Assembly (NCBI GenBank): GCA_025345505.1
Contig: JANVCC010000010.1
Coordinates: forward strand, 45,271,738-45,335,737
Reading direction: 5' to 3'
Origin: Todiramphus chloris collaris
Lineage: Eukaryota > Chordata > Aves > Coraciiformes > Alcedinidae
DNA length: 64,000 nt
A program made the translations under genes and the position numbers. A model generated the notes under the pieces. That model searched no databases. It was not told the origin of the DNA and saw nothing but the letters and a program-made list of their open reading frames with translations. Shown here piece by piece: positions 22,895-35,910 of the stretch (position 1 is its first letter; every line of letters begins with the position of its first letter).

Positions 22895-25800
22895 TTGAAA
22901 CTTACACTTAGTTTTAATAATATCTAACACTTCTGCTTTCCCTGTCTGCTTTTGCTCACTGGCTAAGAATTAGATTTATTCAAACACTGTTTATAAAAAT
23001 GGCCTGCTGATGGAACTCAGAAAACATTCCTAATTCTTATATGATAACATGATCATATACTTTATAGATCTCAATGAGATCTGCATCAATATTATATTCT
23101 GAAAAATCTCAAGTGCAACATATATGGTAATACACCAGAAATAATCTTACCAATCTTTCTAAACACTTTATTTGTAGTGACAATAAAAAAAAAACCAGAC
23201 CCCTGTAGTTTCACTGTTTATCTGTAAAATTCTTATTGGGTAGTATACACGTTACAATTTAACAACACAAAAAACCCCATATGAATAACTATAAATTATA
23301 GAGACATAAAGTCTCTTCTGTCAGACGTTCCTTTTCCCTCTTCATTACTAAACTCTTTCATCCTTTTCTCTTTCTCTTTCCATTAGTCAGTTTATTACAC
23401 ATTTTTTACACTATCATGTTGTTATTTTCTTTCCTTCATGTTCTCAAATACTTTTTAGCAAGAGAGAAAGAGCTGAACTAGATGTTTGTTCACCTGAAAT
23501 ACGATGGTTTATTTTTAGAAAGTGGAATCATGGCTCTTTTTGGTAGTCCTAAATGATTTTTAGACAAAAACTTCAGTTGGTTCTTGGCACTTGTTCTGCT
23601 TAATAACCTACATAAAATAAATGAAAAAGTGGAACTGTAATTTCCAGATCACTCCATCTGTTTCTCTCTATGACATATTGAAACAGTTCACAATATATAT
23701 TTTTGTATCATCCACAGGATTCTTTCTTTTCTTTTTTTTTTTTTTCTGAATACTCACATATGTATTCATTTCACCTAAGAACACCTTACTATTCACTTTT
23801 ATTCCCTCTATTATACCCTTACAAAGCAATCATATGATACTTTCATCCAGTGTTATCAAACTGTAAATAGAGATGGTCTGCTCAGACTTCTCTGCTCATA
23901 TGACATTCCTCTTGTTCCACTGACGCTTCCATTCTTCCTACCTATTTTCCACACTATTTCCCCAGGGTTCTGCTCAGCTGTATTTTTTATTACACACACT
24001 TTACATGGTCTCTCTGTTTTCTTACCAAGACAGCAGTCAAACAAGCTATTCCTGTGCTGAGTAGCAGATATAACACAAAACAGAGTCCACAAGGGAAGGT
24101 CCTGATGGGTGAGCTCCTACTGCTGCCTGAACTAATAGAGAAGAAGAATGTGTTCAGACAAGCAGAGAAGATAAAATGGAACAGATTTCTTCAAGGATGA
24201 AGTAGCACCAAATGGCTTTCCATCAACTGAAACAGAACATAATTGAAGCTGCTGGGAATGGAGTAGGGTGGTAGGGCAAAGGAACTGGAACAGATGAGAT
24301 TAAAGACATCTTTTCTGAAGACAAAATCTAGAGGGGTTTCTTTTAGAGTCCCTTCTAAGAGTCACAGTGAACTTAGCATTTAACATGAAGAACTACTAAA
24401 AACTCATTTCTTAATTTCCAGCACATAATGCAAAGTTGCTATACTTTTAGGAAGATTAATTAGAAGTCTGATGGCTATACATTTTTCTAAATATGATCAT
24501 CATCATATTTTGTGAAACATTACCACCATCACCTTCAGGATATTTGATGTCATCTGTCCACTTGAAATAAAGAATAATTGACCTGGCCTGTTATGACAGC
24601 TCATTAAAATTGTCAGTATCATTGATGTGCTATATCCTAAACAGTACTAAAACAGAGGTAATTAGATGAAGTTTTCAGCAACTGAAACTTAGTGATTCTA
24701 TTCTCACTTTGTTTCTACAGGGTATGTGAAAGCTCTGTTCCTTCTCTTAAGTGGCTGAATGCCAAAGCACAAGAGGTTTTAGTCATTTCAGTACAGTGTT
24801 GTGCTGCAGCAGTGGATTTAGTAACTCAGTACCACAGTAGTACAGGGGCACAGTTTTTCATTCGGAATTGTTTGAGAGCTTGCTCACATACACAAAGGGA
24901 AAATCATAATGGCAACACACATATGGGCTGATAGATATCTAAAATGGTAGGGGCTTTTATTGGGGGTTTTTTTGGGGGTTTTTTTTTTCCCCACACATAG
25001 ATACCAACTGAAACCTTCTGAAATATTTCACAGTGTTTCATGGAACAAGTTAACATAAGTTACACCAAGTAATAATGTTAAAGGAAACATAATCAGAGGA
25101 AGTGGCAATACTTAAGAAAACTCAGTAGCAAGAAATATAGAAGGACAGCATAATCTTGGACAATTTACAAGATGCAAATGTGTCTTAGTTGTAGAATAAC
25201 AACTTGCTATGATTGCTATATTCAAATTATTACACGCTAATATTCATATATATATAAAAATATGTTCTTGACCTTTGAATTATGTTCTTCTGATCTGACC
25301 TCTTATTAAATATGAACATTCAACCTGTAGGTATAAACTGTAAATTCAAAGTACTCTTGAAAATTGAAATAAAGTTTGCCTTTAGAAAAATTATTGCCTA
25401 TTTGTTTTTATTGGAATATGAAAACAAAAAAATTTAGATATAAAGTTTTTCACTTTCATGGTCATTGTACTGAATGCATGATTTTTCTTATGCATCATTT
25501 GAACAGTATTAGTGTAATTTGCTTTTTTAGATTTAACATTTCCAACAAATGTCCTTTAAACTTGCTTTTTCTGAAACATGTAGTTACTTTGGAACATATT
25601 CCTGAACATCTTTTCAGCCTCAGATCACAATGACAAGGTGGGCCAAGTTTTAAAGTTATCCATGTTTCTGTTCAAAAGTGATCTGGAGGGAAAACATGAG
25701 TAAGTATATGATCTATCTTTAGTTTGCAATTGGAAGTCATCATGTCTCAGTGTACTGTGTATTTGAAAAGCCTTTGCCATTAATGCTTCCTTTATAGCAG

Positions 25801-28361
25801 ATGTAACTACTACTAGGAAAGGACATTTGTTTGGGGAAAAAAATGGCATTACTAAATTCTATACCACATAGCTCAAAAGAGAAGCATGCTAAACTTTTGA
25901 ATACAACAGATCCAAAAGGAGAGAGCTTTTCAATGACACATCTTCCTGTGAAGGTTTTTTGGGGAGTTTAACCACCTTAGACAATGAAAACATGGCGTAA
26001 CCTTAAAAAGTAATAGTGAGATGCTGATATCATTTCTTTGTGAAGTCATACAGTTCAATAAAAGGCAAAGGTTCTTGACTAATTAAAGATACTTCAGTGT
26101 GGCTGGTAGCTCAGTAAAAGAGATAAGTGAAGGTTTTGTTGCCATGCTACTGAATCTTTTTCACTTGACAGAGTGATTAACTCTCATAAAGTCCTCTCTA
26201 GTATGGTAGAAATTGTTTTATACTTAAGCTGAATCATTTGACAGAAGTTTTATCTCAGTTTTAACAGTGCTCAGAAAGAGAAAGCAGAAACACATTTCTG
26301 AATTTCACCAATTTAGTCATGTTTTTAAAAGTCTTATTTAAAAGTTTTATTTCATATCACAGGACTCTGACATCTTTTTTAAATTCTAAATAACATTTAG
26401 ATAGCCTCTGGAACACACACACAAAAAGGACAGATTATTTACCTGACAATGTTCTCTGAAAAGCACCATCTATGTACATACTCATTCCACAGTTACACAT
26501 TTATACAATCACAGTAGCTCTAGGTTTTATTCTGTTTCATCTATAAGAATCAGTTATTCTCTGCCTTCTTTCACAGTTCCTCTTATCTGAAAACTGCTAA
26601 GAACTTTGAAGAAGAGGAAAAGTGATTGGATTATGAATATGCATATAGTTGATACACCTTAAAGAAGAATAGTTACAAGTAGTCTATTTGTATATCAAAA
26701 CTCTAAGTACTATCACACGTCCTGCAGAAAATGTCAGTCCCTTCTTAAAAAGACCCAAGGGCAGACTTCCCTTTGGTATCAATGTGAGGTTAAGCAGAGT
26801 GTGAACAAAGCTTGGGGTATTTGGTTTTGCCATATTATCAGGAATTATTCTACAGACAAGCCACAAAATTGCCAGATTTATAGCAGAATGTTCCTTTTAA
26901 GGAACCAAATAAGGTTTTGCTTCTTTGTAAAGAAAGATCCATATAGAAGATCATAAATCTTACAAAAGATCAAGATACAGTCAACCATTCAGTGACATGG
27001 TCTTGTGTCATCACTGAAAGTTTTTCAGATAAGAAGGGCACAGATATGCCTCCTTCTCAATCTCTTGTTTCTAAATAAATTGGTATATATGCTCTATGTA
27101 CTGATGAGAACTCCTCCAGGAGACTTGAATGGACTTTATATTCAGAAAACTATCATTTTCTGAGGATCACTGGTTACCTTTAAGTTAAAAAGAAGAGCAC
27201 ACCTTTTAATACTTTTTCTCTGCATTTGAATGATGAGTGCGTGTATAGATCCCAACATGAATACCAGCTTGGTTACATGTAACCAAATTTTCCTGTTTCC
27301 TGAGAGAGATAAGGAAGTACCGCAATGGTTTTTGTTCTCACTGATAAGAAGGACTAAGGATCTCTCCAAAGTAGATCTTCCCCATCTTTCTCTCCTCAGG
27401 TTGCCTTTACTAGTCTAGGCTTCTCATATTGGATCAACATATGATCTCCAGGAGCTTTTTAACCTAAAGAAGATGCTTTGTTATGTTCACTCATAACCCT
27501 GTTTGATCAGCCACACAAAAGTTGTATAGTTTCAACTCTTATTGGTTAACTGTTTTTCTTCTTAATGGTAGAAGCATTGGTTTTGGCAGTCATCTGTTAA
27601 GGCCGATTTTCTGCCATACAGAGTTTTGAAAATTATTGGAAAGATCCTCTGTTCCTGAAACAAAGAACTGGAATAGCACAAGAAATTATCCTCTGAAAAA
27701 AATTAATAGGTTCCTCTGAAGAAATTACAAGGAAATGCTATTTATAAGTTAAGACTACTCAAGTTGCCAAACAGTTGAGATGAAATTGATTTATGTGGTC
27801 TTGCAAAAATGGTGAGTGAAGTGGATTTTTACTTTGCTTCAGTTGAAAAAAAAAAAAGGGGGGGTTATGATGTGAGTGCAAATATAAACACTCTGAAAAA
27901 AACATTAGACTCCAGAATAATATAAAACATTACTTTACATTACGAGATCAATATTTTTATTTTTCTTGCAATGTGATTGCCTTGGATCACAGACCAACAT
28001 TTTGAATCTTTTCAAAACATCTAGTGTGTAGAGATACTACTATAAATAAAAGTATTTTTGGCTTGACAGGCTGGACAGCAATTGTACAGTAATAGATTTG
28101 ATGTTCCAGTCAATATATCTCAAGAATGCACTAAAGAACTTCATGGAATCCCACAAATACTCTATGGAATCGTTTCTACTAGGAGTGACAATGAATTTTC
28201 ATGTATCCAAAATTTTCCAGCAGATTTTACTTTTATCTTTTCAGAAACCTGATTTATTTGGTGTTATATTTTCTGCCAAGATAAAGTTTTCATACAAAGA
28301 TAATTTCAGCATGTTCAGTGTCAAAAGGTTCACAAGTAAATCAGATAAAGCAGACATACTT
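22895..28361. other. Unique AT-rich sequence
   Basis: 5.5 kb with no recognised gene or transposon. It includes a T-rich run (23725-23746), a G/T-rich low-complexity patch (24951-24990) and an A12G7 purine run (27847-27866). A frame at 24692-24931 follows an acceptor-like TTTCTACAG but has no matching donor or known domain. Confidence 0.45.
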
Positions 28362-29329
28362 CACAGAATCACAGAATCATTTAGGTTGGAAAAGAACCTT
28401 GGGATCATCATGTCCAACCTGTAGCCCTACTCTACAAGTTGACCCCTACACCATATCTGCCTACACCACATCTAAGTGATGCTTAAACACATCCAAGGAT
28501 AGCAAATCAACCACCTCCCTGGGTAGCCCATTCCAATATCTCACCACTCTTTCTGTGAAGAATTTTTTCCTAGCGTCTAGTCTAAACCTGCCTTGTTTCA
28601 ACTTTAGGCCATTCCCTCTGGTTCTGTCAGTAATTACTTGAGAGAAGAGACCAGCACCAACCTCTCTACAATGTCCTTTCAGGTAGTTGCAGAGAGTGAT
28701 GAGGTCTCCCCTTAGCCTCTTCTTCCTCAAACTAAACAGACCCAGCTCCTTCAAACGGTCCTCATATGATCTATTCTCCAATCCCTTGACCAGCTTCGTT
28801 GCCCTCCTCTGCACCTGCTTCAACACCTCAAAATTTCTCTTGTACTGAGGTGCCCAAAACTGGACGAAGTACTCAAGGTGATGCCTCACCAGTGCTGAGT
28901 ACAGGGGGACAATCACCTCCCTACTTCTGCTGGTCACACTATTTCTAATACAGGCCAGGATGCTGTTGGCCTTTTTTGCCACTTGGGCACACTGCTGGCT
29001 CGTATTCATTCGCTTGTCAACTAGAACCCCCAGATCCCTCTCTGGGAGACAGGTCTCCAACCACACTTCTCCAAGCCTGTAGCGTTGCATGGGGTTGCTG
29101 TGGCCCAAGTGCATTGGGCACTTGGCCTTATTGAAACTCATACCATTAACAGTGTCCCAGCGATCCAGTCTAAGTCTCTCTGGAGAGCCTCTCTATCCTC
29201 ACACAGATCGACACACCTGCCTAACTTGGTGTCATCTTCGAATTTACTGATGGTAGACTCTATGTCCTCATCAAGATCATCAATAAAGATGTTAAACAGA
29301 AACAGTTCCAGCACTGAGCCCTGAGGAAT
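28362..29329 (-). mobile_element. CR1 LINE, 5'-truncated, best-preserved copy
   Basis: The left end CACAGAATCACAGAATCAT is the antisense CR1 tail. On the minus strand a single 226-codon frame (29141 to 28461) covers the reverse transcriptase C-terminus. It runs from the S-F-N-K-A-K-C motif through V-K-R/Q-A-T-K-L-V-K to E-V-V-D. The right end stops near 29329, upstream of that frame but short of the catalytic box, so the copy lacks endonuclease and core polymerase. Its long frame suggests it is younger than the CR1 copies at 18.9, 22.3 and 43 kb. Confidence 0.95.
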
Positions 29330-32300
29330 ATATGAATATCCTGAAGATATTCATTCGAGTATCTCAAAAGAGCAACTTGTAAAATATTTGGACATTGGAT
29401 TTGCCTTGTAGTGGACTGAGTAAAGCACTTGGGTATATTCAGAGTCATGGATGTAGAGACCACTCAAAGGTCTGCTTAATTAACAGCCTTGATTAAGATA
29501 TAAAACTTTTAGCTGCATCGATTCAAGTGTGCTCTCTATTATCATGATTGTGTATCCGTGGGAACAATAAAAAAGGAACTTCCACCACTTCAATTCTTTT
29601 TTCTGGCAGTGCCCACAAATAAATTGGATTTCTAGCTGGCTTTTGCACATAAGTTTAGCAATATAGCACATTTTTGATAGTATGACTTGTTTTGAGACTG
29701 TGCTTCTCATATTTAATTTGGACTATTTCTCTCTCTTTTTCTGGAAAGAGACCCGCTTCTCATTTTATTCTTCTGACAAGTAATACAATTAGTGTTAATA
29801 TTTTTAAATTGTGTAAAATAAAACAGATCACAGCCACTGTACATCACTTCGAAAATAATATGAACACAATAGCTTGGCAATATGTTAGCAAATATTTGGA
29901 TGTTACAGTTTAATATCTCCACCATGAATGTGTCAGCTCATACTAACAGTGCATTGTATACTGCCACATTGTAAGGACAATGAAACCGAATCCATCTTCA
30001 TTTTCATTGTCCAAATGTGCAATTAAACCCCGCTGATGTGGTAAATATAAAGCTGCTTTTTGATTATTACATGGAAACAGCCTAGTTTGAGTTTAAATGA
30101 GAAATCAAATTGATTAGCATATAATTAGAGATAAACAAGCAGGCTCATATAAAAATCTAACCTCATGCTAGCATTGTCTGTTCAGTTAAGTAGGGCTCAA
30201 ACTGAGCTTTCCATTTATAAACATAAATTGGACTTAGAAAACTGAAAATTGCTCTGTCCCCTGGCTTTCTGTGATATGATTCAACATATTCAATACTTTG
30301 TCATTGTGTACTGACATTTAGAACACTGAATACCAATATGTACCTTGACAAAGTCTGCTGAACTTTACATTTGTGGTTCAGGTTAAATCTTCTTACCTAC
30401 TACTTAAGAGAAAAATCTTGATGGCTTAATGGATAAAATGCTGATATTTTTCAGTCTACCTTCTAAACAATGAGCCCAAGTAAAGTCCTGTTTGAGATTA
30501 ATCCCACAGAAGCAGGACACTTCATCCCACAAAATCAGCAATCACTATTTAAAGAAGACTTGAGGAATGTTTACATGATGTCCCTATAAAACTATTTTAA
30601 TGGATCATAATTTTTTTTAAAAACATACAATCATATACAACATCAGTTGTAAGTGTAATCTTCAGTGTGTCAAGAAAGAACTAGGAAGATTTTAGACTTC
30701 AGTTGAAGCCTTTTTTCTAATTGGACTTCATCAAGTAAGTATACATCAATTTAAGAGAATTATCCCATTTGGGCAAAGCTAGAAATCGAGAAATGGAATT
30801 TAACTGTTGCAAAGACTGATCTTGCTTGGTGTTCTACTGCATTCAGTTTTATATTTGTGACTTGCTTTGGAAAACAGTTATGAAAAGTGTCTTTGCAAGT
30901 TTTATTATATTATACAAACAGCATGAAAAATAAGTTAAGTAAAAATATTTTAAAATATAATTTCTACTGCTTACCTAGTTCCCACTAGAATTTGCAGTCC
31001 TGTATTTAGCAATTATAAAGAGACAGATGAATCATTAAATACTTTATTTTAATTGCTTAGAATGAAGCTAATCCTTCTTGTTACACTAATAATTTGGAAG
31101 GCACATCTGTTAATTTTTTTTTCCTTGAAGGTGCTTCAGTGCTTAGCATGTCACTCACTGTTACTACCCTTACGCATATCTCATCTTTATTTTTCACGGA
31201 AGTAACTGAAGGAAGCATAACTGCAGGTTGATATCTTAGGCAACTAGCAGTAGTACACCAGGTTAATACTCAAGATGGAGAGTCACTTATATAAATGCCA
31301 AACACCATAACGCTATGCTTAGCCATAATGAAACACTGTGCTGGAAATTGAGTTGAAAATAAAATTCTTTCAGAGACAGAAATGAGGAGAATAAGGAATA
31401 TTCTTCAAACCTTTCTGCATAATTAAGATCTCACTCTCCAAAGGTTTTGGAGAGGGGAAAATAATAGCCTTAAGATGGATTTAAATGAAAACATAAGATT
31501 GTCTTTGCTAGAAAGATGTTTTTTATTAAAGATATATTACACCCAAATATTTCTTGTTTTTCCATCAGATTGTTCTGCATCTCTAGAAAACATTTATTCC
31601 TTACTGCCCCAATAGCTGCCTGATGAGTTTCTGTAGTCTTCATCTTTAGAAGTTTTCAGTATCATGAGGTTCCTTCCAGTCCGAATTATCCTGTGTTTTT
31701 ATGAGGAGAACAATGGGAAGATAAACATAACACTTCAGAATGTGTGGATTCTAAGTGCTCTCAGAAAAAGAGAAATTTTTCATTACTGTGTGTAAGTAAA
31801 TACATCTGAAGAATTCCCTACTAATCAAAGATTGACCTGATAACAAGGATAGGTTAGACCATTAGTGGTAGGGAAAATGTCAAATGTCTGACAGCTTTTA
31901 AAAAAAATCTGTTAAATGAATGACAAAAATTGTTAGTCAGCATTTAATGTATCATTGGATCAACATAGCAAGGTAGACCTGACATCTTCTTGATTACTTA
32001 GACCACTGTGGCAGTCCTGGCTATCACAACCTGTCAGCCTGACCTTTTAAGTCAGCTAAAAAGGCCAAACAAGCCAGATTCACTGCTGCATCTTTTGGAA
32101 ATGACAATAAATTCACTGTGAAATCTCAAAGTTGAGCCTGCATTTGAACAGAGAAATGCTTGCCTTTCACTACTTTTCATAGGAGGGAAAAGCATATAAT
32201 CCCCTATATTCTGTTTCCAATGGTTCAAAGTTGAAGCCTTCACAAGGTCTTTCTAAATTCATACTTATGTAGCAGTGGGGCAATAAAAGGACTTTTATCT

Positions 32301-35300
32301 ACTCAGCAGACAGTGCAGGCAGGGCTAGTAAATGAAGCAATCAGAATGTGACCCAATTGTCACAGAAATGTTCTTACCTTTCCCCATGACCTTTCCTAAA
32401 CATTTTTTCCCTCACTAACGACAGGTTTCTAAAACATGAGAGGATAGATAGAAATATTTTTCTGTCACCTGAAGGTGTACTCTAAAGATATAAATGTGAA
32501 ATTGATGATTATAATTTTTTTTTTTAAACTTGACCTAATATAAAATAATTTACCTCTAAAACTTATTATTTGATGTGAACTCCTGATTAGGGGCAAGGGG
32601 GGGATTAGAAAGAAAGGTAAGATAGAAAAATAAGAAAAAAAACTATTCCACAAAACTGAGGAAAGAATATTTCTATCTTACAGAAAATAAAGAAGAGATT
32701 TTTACCTGTAATTGGTACAAATGCTAAAAGGATGACACCCTGCTGGAAAAAAAAGTGGTTGAAGATGACAAAATTAGACACAATGAGCTTTCTGAATTGT
32801 TTTCAGCATCTGTTACTTGATATTCCATTTCAGGATTTCATCCCATTTCTTTCTAGGTTTTATAAGAAAACGCAAGTGGAAGTCCAAGGGAGCTGCGAAA
32901 TATAAAATAGTGGCAATTTTCAGTAAAATAGTCAAATTGACAGTTTGGAGAGAAAAATAGCCTATGTGTAGCAGGAAATGAAATGAGAAAAGATGAGTTT
33001 TTGTGAAACTTGTTTCTTTCTTGGTCACTACAGAAGATTATGAAAAAGGCTGTTAATACAGTGGAAAAAAGACTATCTCATCTGAAAAAAAAAGTGAAAA
33101 TCTTCTTTTCATTGAGTGAATAAATAGGCAGAGAACAACAGCAGACCAATTTATGAATTTTTGCCCACTGACTTCAAAGGCAGTTTAGATTGTAAGGGAC
33201 TCTTTAATAATAGAAGATTGTGCACAGCTCAAAAGGATAACCAAGCAGATGGCCTGTGCAGAAAGTAGTGCAGTACTGCTTGAAATCACAGAGAGAAGAA
33301 TCTAACATAGATCTTAAGAGCATTATTACTAAATCAATACAGGGTCATACTTGTGCTAATAAACCCTGCCAAGCTCAGCCTGGTCTCAAACCTCTGACTA
33401 GAGAGCTATCAAAGTTGTTTCTAGAGCATTCATTCCATGGTAAGATGCTCAGGTAACTAAAATGTCATTTGGAATTCTCTATACCAAACCTGGAAATCCA
33501 AACATAGATTCCACTTTAATTCTTTTGTAGGTAAAGCTTTGAAATTTCACTTACACAACTTTAAGACACCGATATCTAAGAGTCTTCAAAGTAAATAAAC
33601 TTCCTAGGTATTTGGTAATTATGTGTGTTTAAAAATATTCTGTGTTGTTGGTATATATGACTTTTTGTTGCTAAATGGGAACACTATAAACAACTATTTT
33701 GTTAATGTAAGTACTTATTTTTTCTTGAGTAATTAATACCTTAATGGAGCACATGATGAAAGATATTAGGTTTTTTCCCTCAGTCTTGATTCTGACCAAC
33801 ACTTATCCTATTAACTGGGTTTTAGTACACAGAAGCTGAATAAATAAGTTATCCCCAGAATATGTACTTTAAAAATCCAGATTTTTATTTCATAAAAATA
33901 GCTGACCTCTCTAAGACACAACATTTGCTGACAAAAGCAATGAAATAGAGTATCTACAAATTCAGTAACAATTTCTTCATTTAAGTTACCTGAGATACAG
34001 GAGTCACAATGCAATGGTACAGGCCATTCCAAGTCATATAACCCATGCTAATTAAAAGCACTGATTTATCAGTTTTGATAGGTATTTCTGACATACGTTA
34101 CAAGGGAGAGGTTAATGCAATTCAAGCAGAGCTGATATTTTTGTTGTATTTCAGTGCAATAACAACAAGATAAAGATTTCGATAATGTTGATTAAAAATA
34201 AAATACAAAGACTTAAAAATTATTTCAGAGAGTTTTGTTGGTTTTTTAATATGTATTAGGGTTTTTTTCGCTTTACACTTCGTTGAAATTTTTTTTTGTG
34301 ATACTCAAGAAAAAAGGACAGTTAAGACATTTGTTCTTATTTCAGTGAAAAATGATTACCTAAGTGTTATAGGTGATTTTGAGTCCTTTTCCTCCCCATC
34401 CCTCCCACAGATTTCTGTTTCAACAGAAGGTGTTTTCAAATTGCACATCGGTTGAATTCTGTTGTGTTTCAGTCATTATTGAAGTGAGAAAAAACAAAAC
34501 TAAACAATTGCTTCATGTCGCTGTATTTCATAAGCTATTCTGAATTCCTAGAACAGAAACCAGATATTCTATAACTTTGTTCTTCAAGTCCAGTTTGTAA
34601 TGACAGAATAATATAATTGTAAAATTCTTGTCACTGGGATGAAGTACTCAAGATATAATAGCTGAATAAAAATTCAGCTCTTCTACAGTTATGACAGCTG
34701 ATTCACAACTGCAAACTCTGCAGTAAAACACTTACAGTATCTTCATACCCTGAAATATTTCCCTGACATTCATTATTTCCTCTTCTTACTGAACTTCCTG
34801 TCCAGCCTTGAATATCACTTCCTTGCAAGCGAATACAGAGAATAAAGAAATAAAGCAGTGTCAAGTATCCAGAGAAGTCTCCACACCAACTAACTTCAGC
34901 ACATTGTGCTATCCGTTCAAGTTCTTACATAATTTGTTTGAAACCATGCAGTTTCTGTGTGTTAATTTAGAGGCAATTTGTGCTCTAGTCTATTTACCTA
35001 AGTCTGTAATGCAGGTATAATTCTTAATCATACAAGAATATAGGCAAACTGGATGATATCATTTTCATGGACTGACAGAACTCTTGACAAAGAAAACTAA
35101 TCAGCCCTAGGATAACACAGCACAGAACATCGGAAGTGTGAAGATCCTTGCATACCTACATAATTTGCTTGAAGTCAGGAAACAGGTGGTGGGGTTACAT
35201 TTTGAGTCTCTCCACAGCCAACAAAGAAATGTCACAAGGAGAGCTTTGCAAAGGTCTGAGCTGAGATCTGTACTAAGCCATATAGCAATACATAACATAG

Positions 35301-35369
35301 CAAAACAGACTGAGGAGTGAAATGAAGACTGCTGGTGACTCTGTCTCATATTAAAGATAAGGAAGACTT
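29330..35369. other. Unique AT-rich sequence with CNE-like blocks
   Basis: Six kilobases with no gene or confident transposon. It begins with a 9-bp perfect inverted repeat at 29332-29354 touching the CR1 edge. About 29940-30180 has mixed, non-repetitive composition with several TAAT-type homeodomain-like sites and an 11-bp inverted repeat. That could mark a conserved non-coding element, but only alignment can show it. Confidence 0.4.
29975..30012. repeat. Perfect 11-bp inverted repeat, 16-nt loop
   Basis: GGACAATGAAA (29975-29985) pairs exactly with TTTCATTGTCC (30002-30012). It lies inside a block of non-repetitive sequence rich in TAAT cores. Confidence 0.85.
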
Positions 35370-35910
35370 TGAAGACTTGTAGAAGCATCTTGTAAGATTG
35401 ACAGACTCGGCAATAAAATGTTGTACGAAGCTTAATGTACACAAACATAAAGTGGCTTATATGGAATAATCACAACTTCATACACTATCTTCAAAAGAGA
35501 TGCTGAAATGACTGTTAATAACTAAGCAAACAATCTTGGCAGGGGGGATGGAGTGGTGTTGATGACAGGCAGTTCCATAAAACCACCAACAATAGAGACC
35601 CATTCCTAGTATTTTTATTAGGAAAAAAAAAAAGGATCCAAAGAAAAACTACATTATTCCACAGTACAGATGAATGAGTTGCTCTCACTTTGAACACTGC
35701 ATGCAGTTATTCCTCCTCATCTACAGGAAGAACTGCTAAACATAAATTGTTCAAAGAAGGGCAATAAAGATTATCAAGGGTATGGAACAGCCTCTGTATA
35801 GTGAAAAGATTGGTGGTCAAGGACTTTTTAGCTTGCAAAAAAGATGACTTACAGAAGTTTAGAAATCACAAAAATTGCAAGGGTGAATAAAGACTGCGTA
35901 CTCATCATGT
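35370..35910 (+). mobile_element. Ancient CR1-family LINE fragment
   Basis: This is unlike the other CR1 copies in the window. Recognisable plus-strand segments, in CR1 order, are GACTTGTAGAAGCATCTTG...GACAGACTCGGCAATAAAATG (35374-35420), an AAAGTGGCTTATATGGAATAAT segment (35450-35470), CACTTTGAACACTGCATGCAG (35687-35707), GCAATAAAGATTATCAAGGG (35761-35780), and ACTTTTTAGCTTGCAAAAAAG (35823-35843). These match older amniote-type CR1 elements rather than the young avian subfamilies. All frames are broken, and unrelated or over-diverged bases lie between the segments (for example the A-rich run at 35621-35634). Confidence 0.7.

Noticed and set aside
28461..29141. 226-codon minus-strand frame as a host gene
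   Set aside because: It is the C-terminal CR1 reverse transcriptase, inside a copy with a clear CR1 tail and a 5' truncation.
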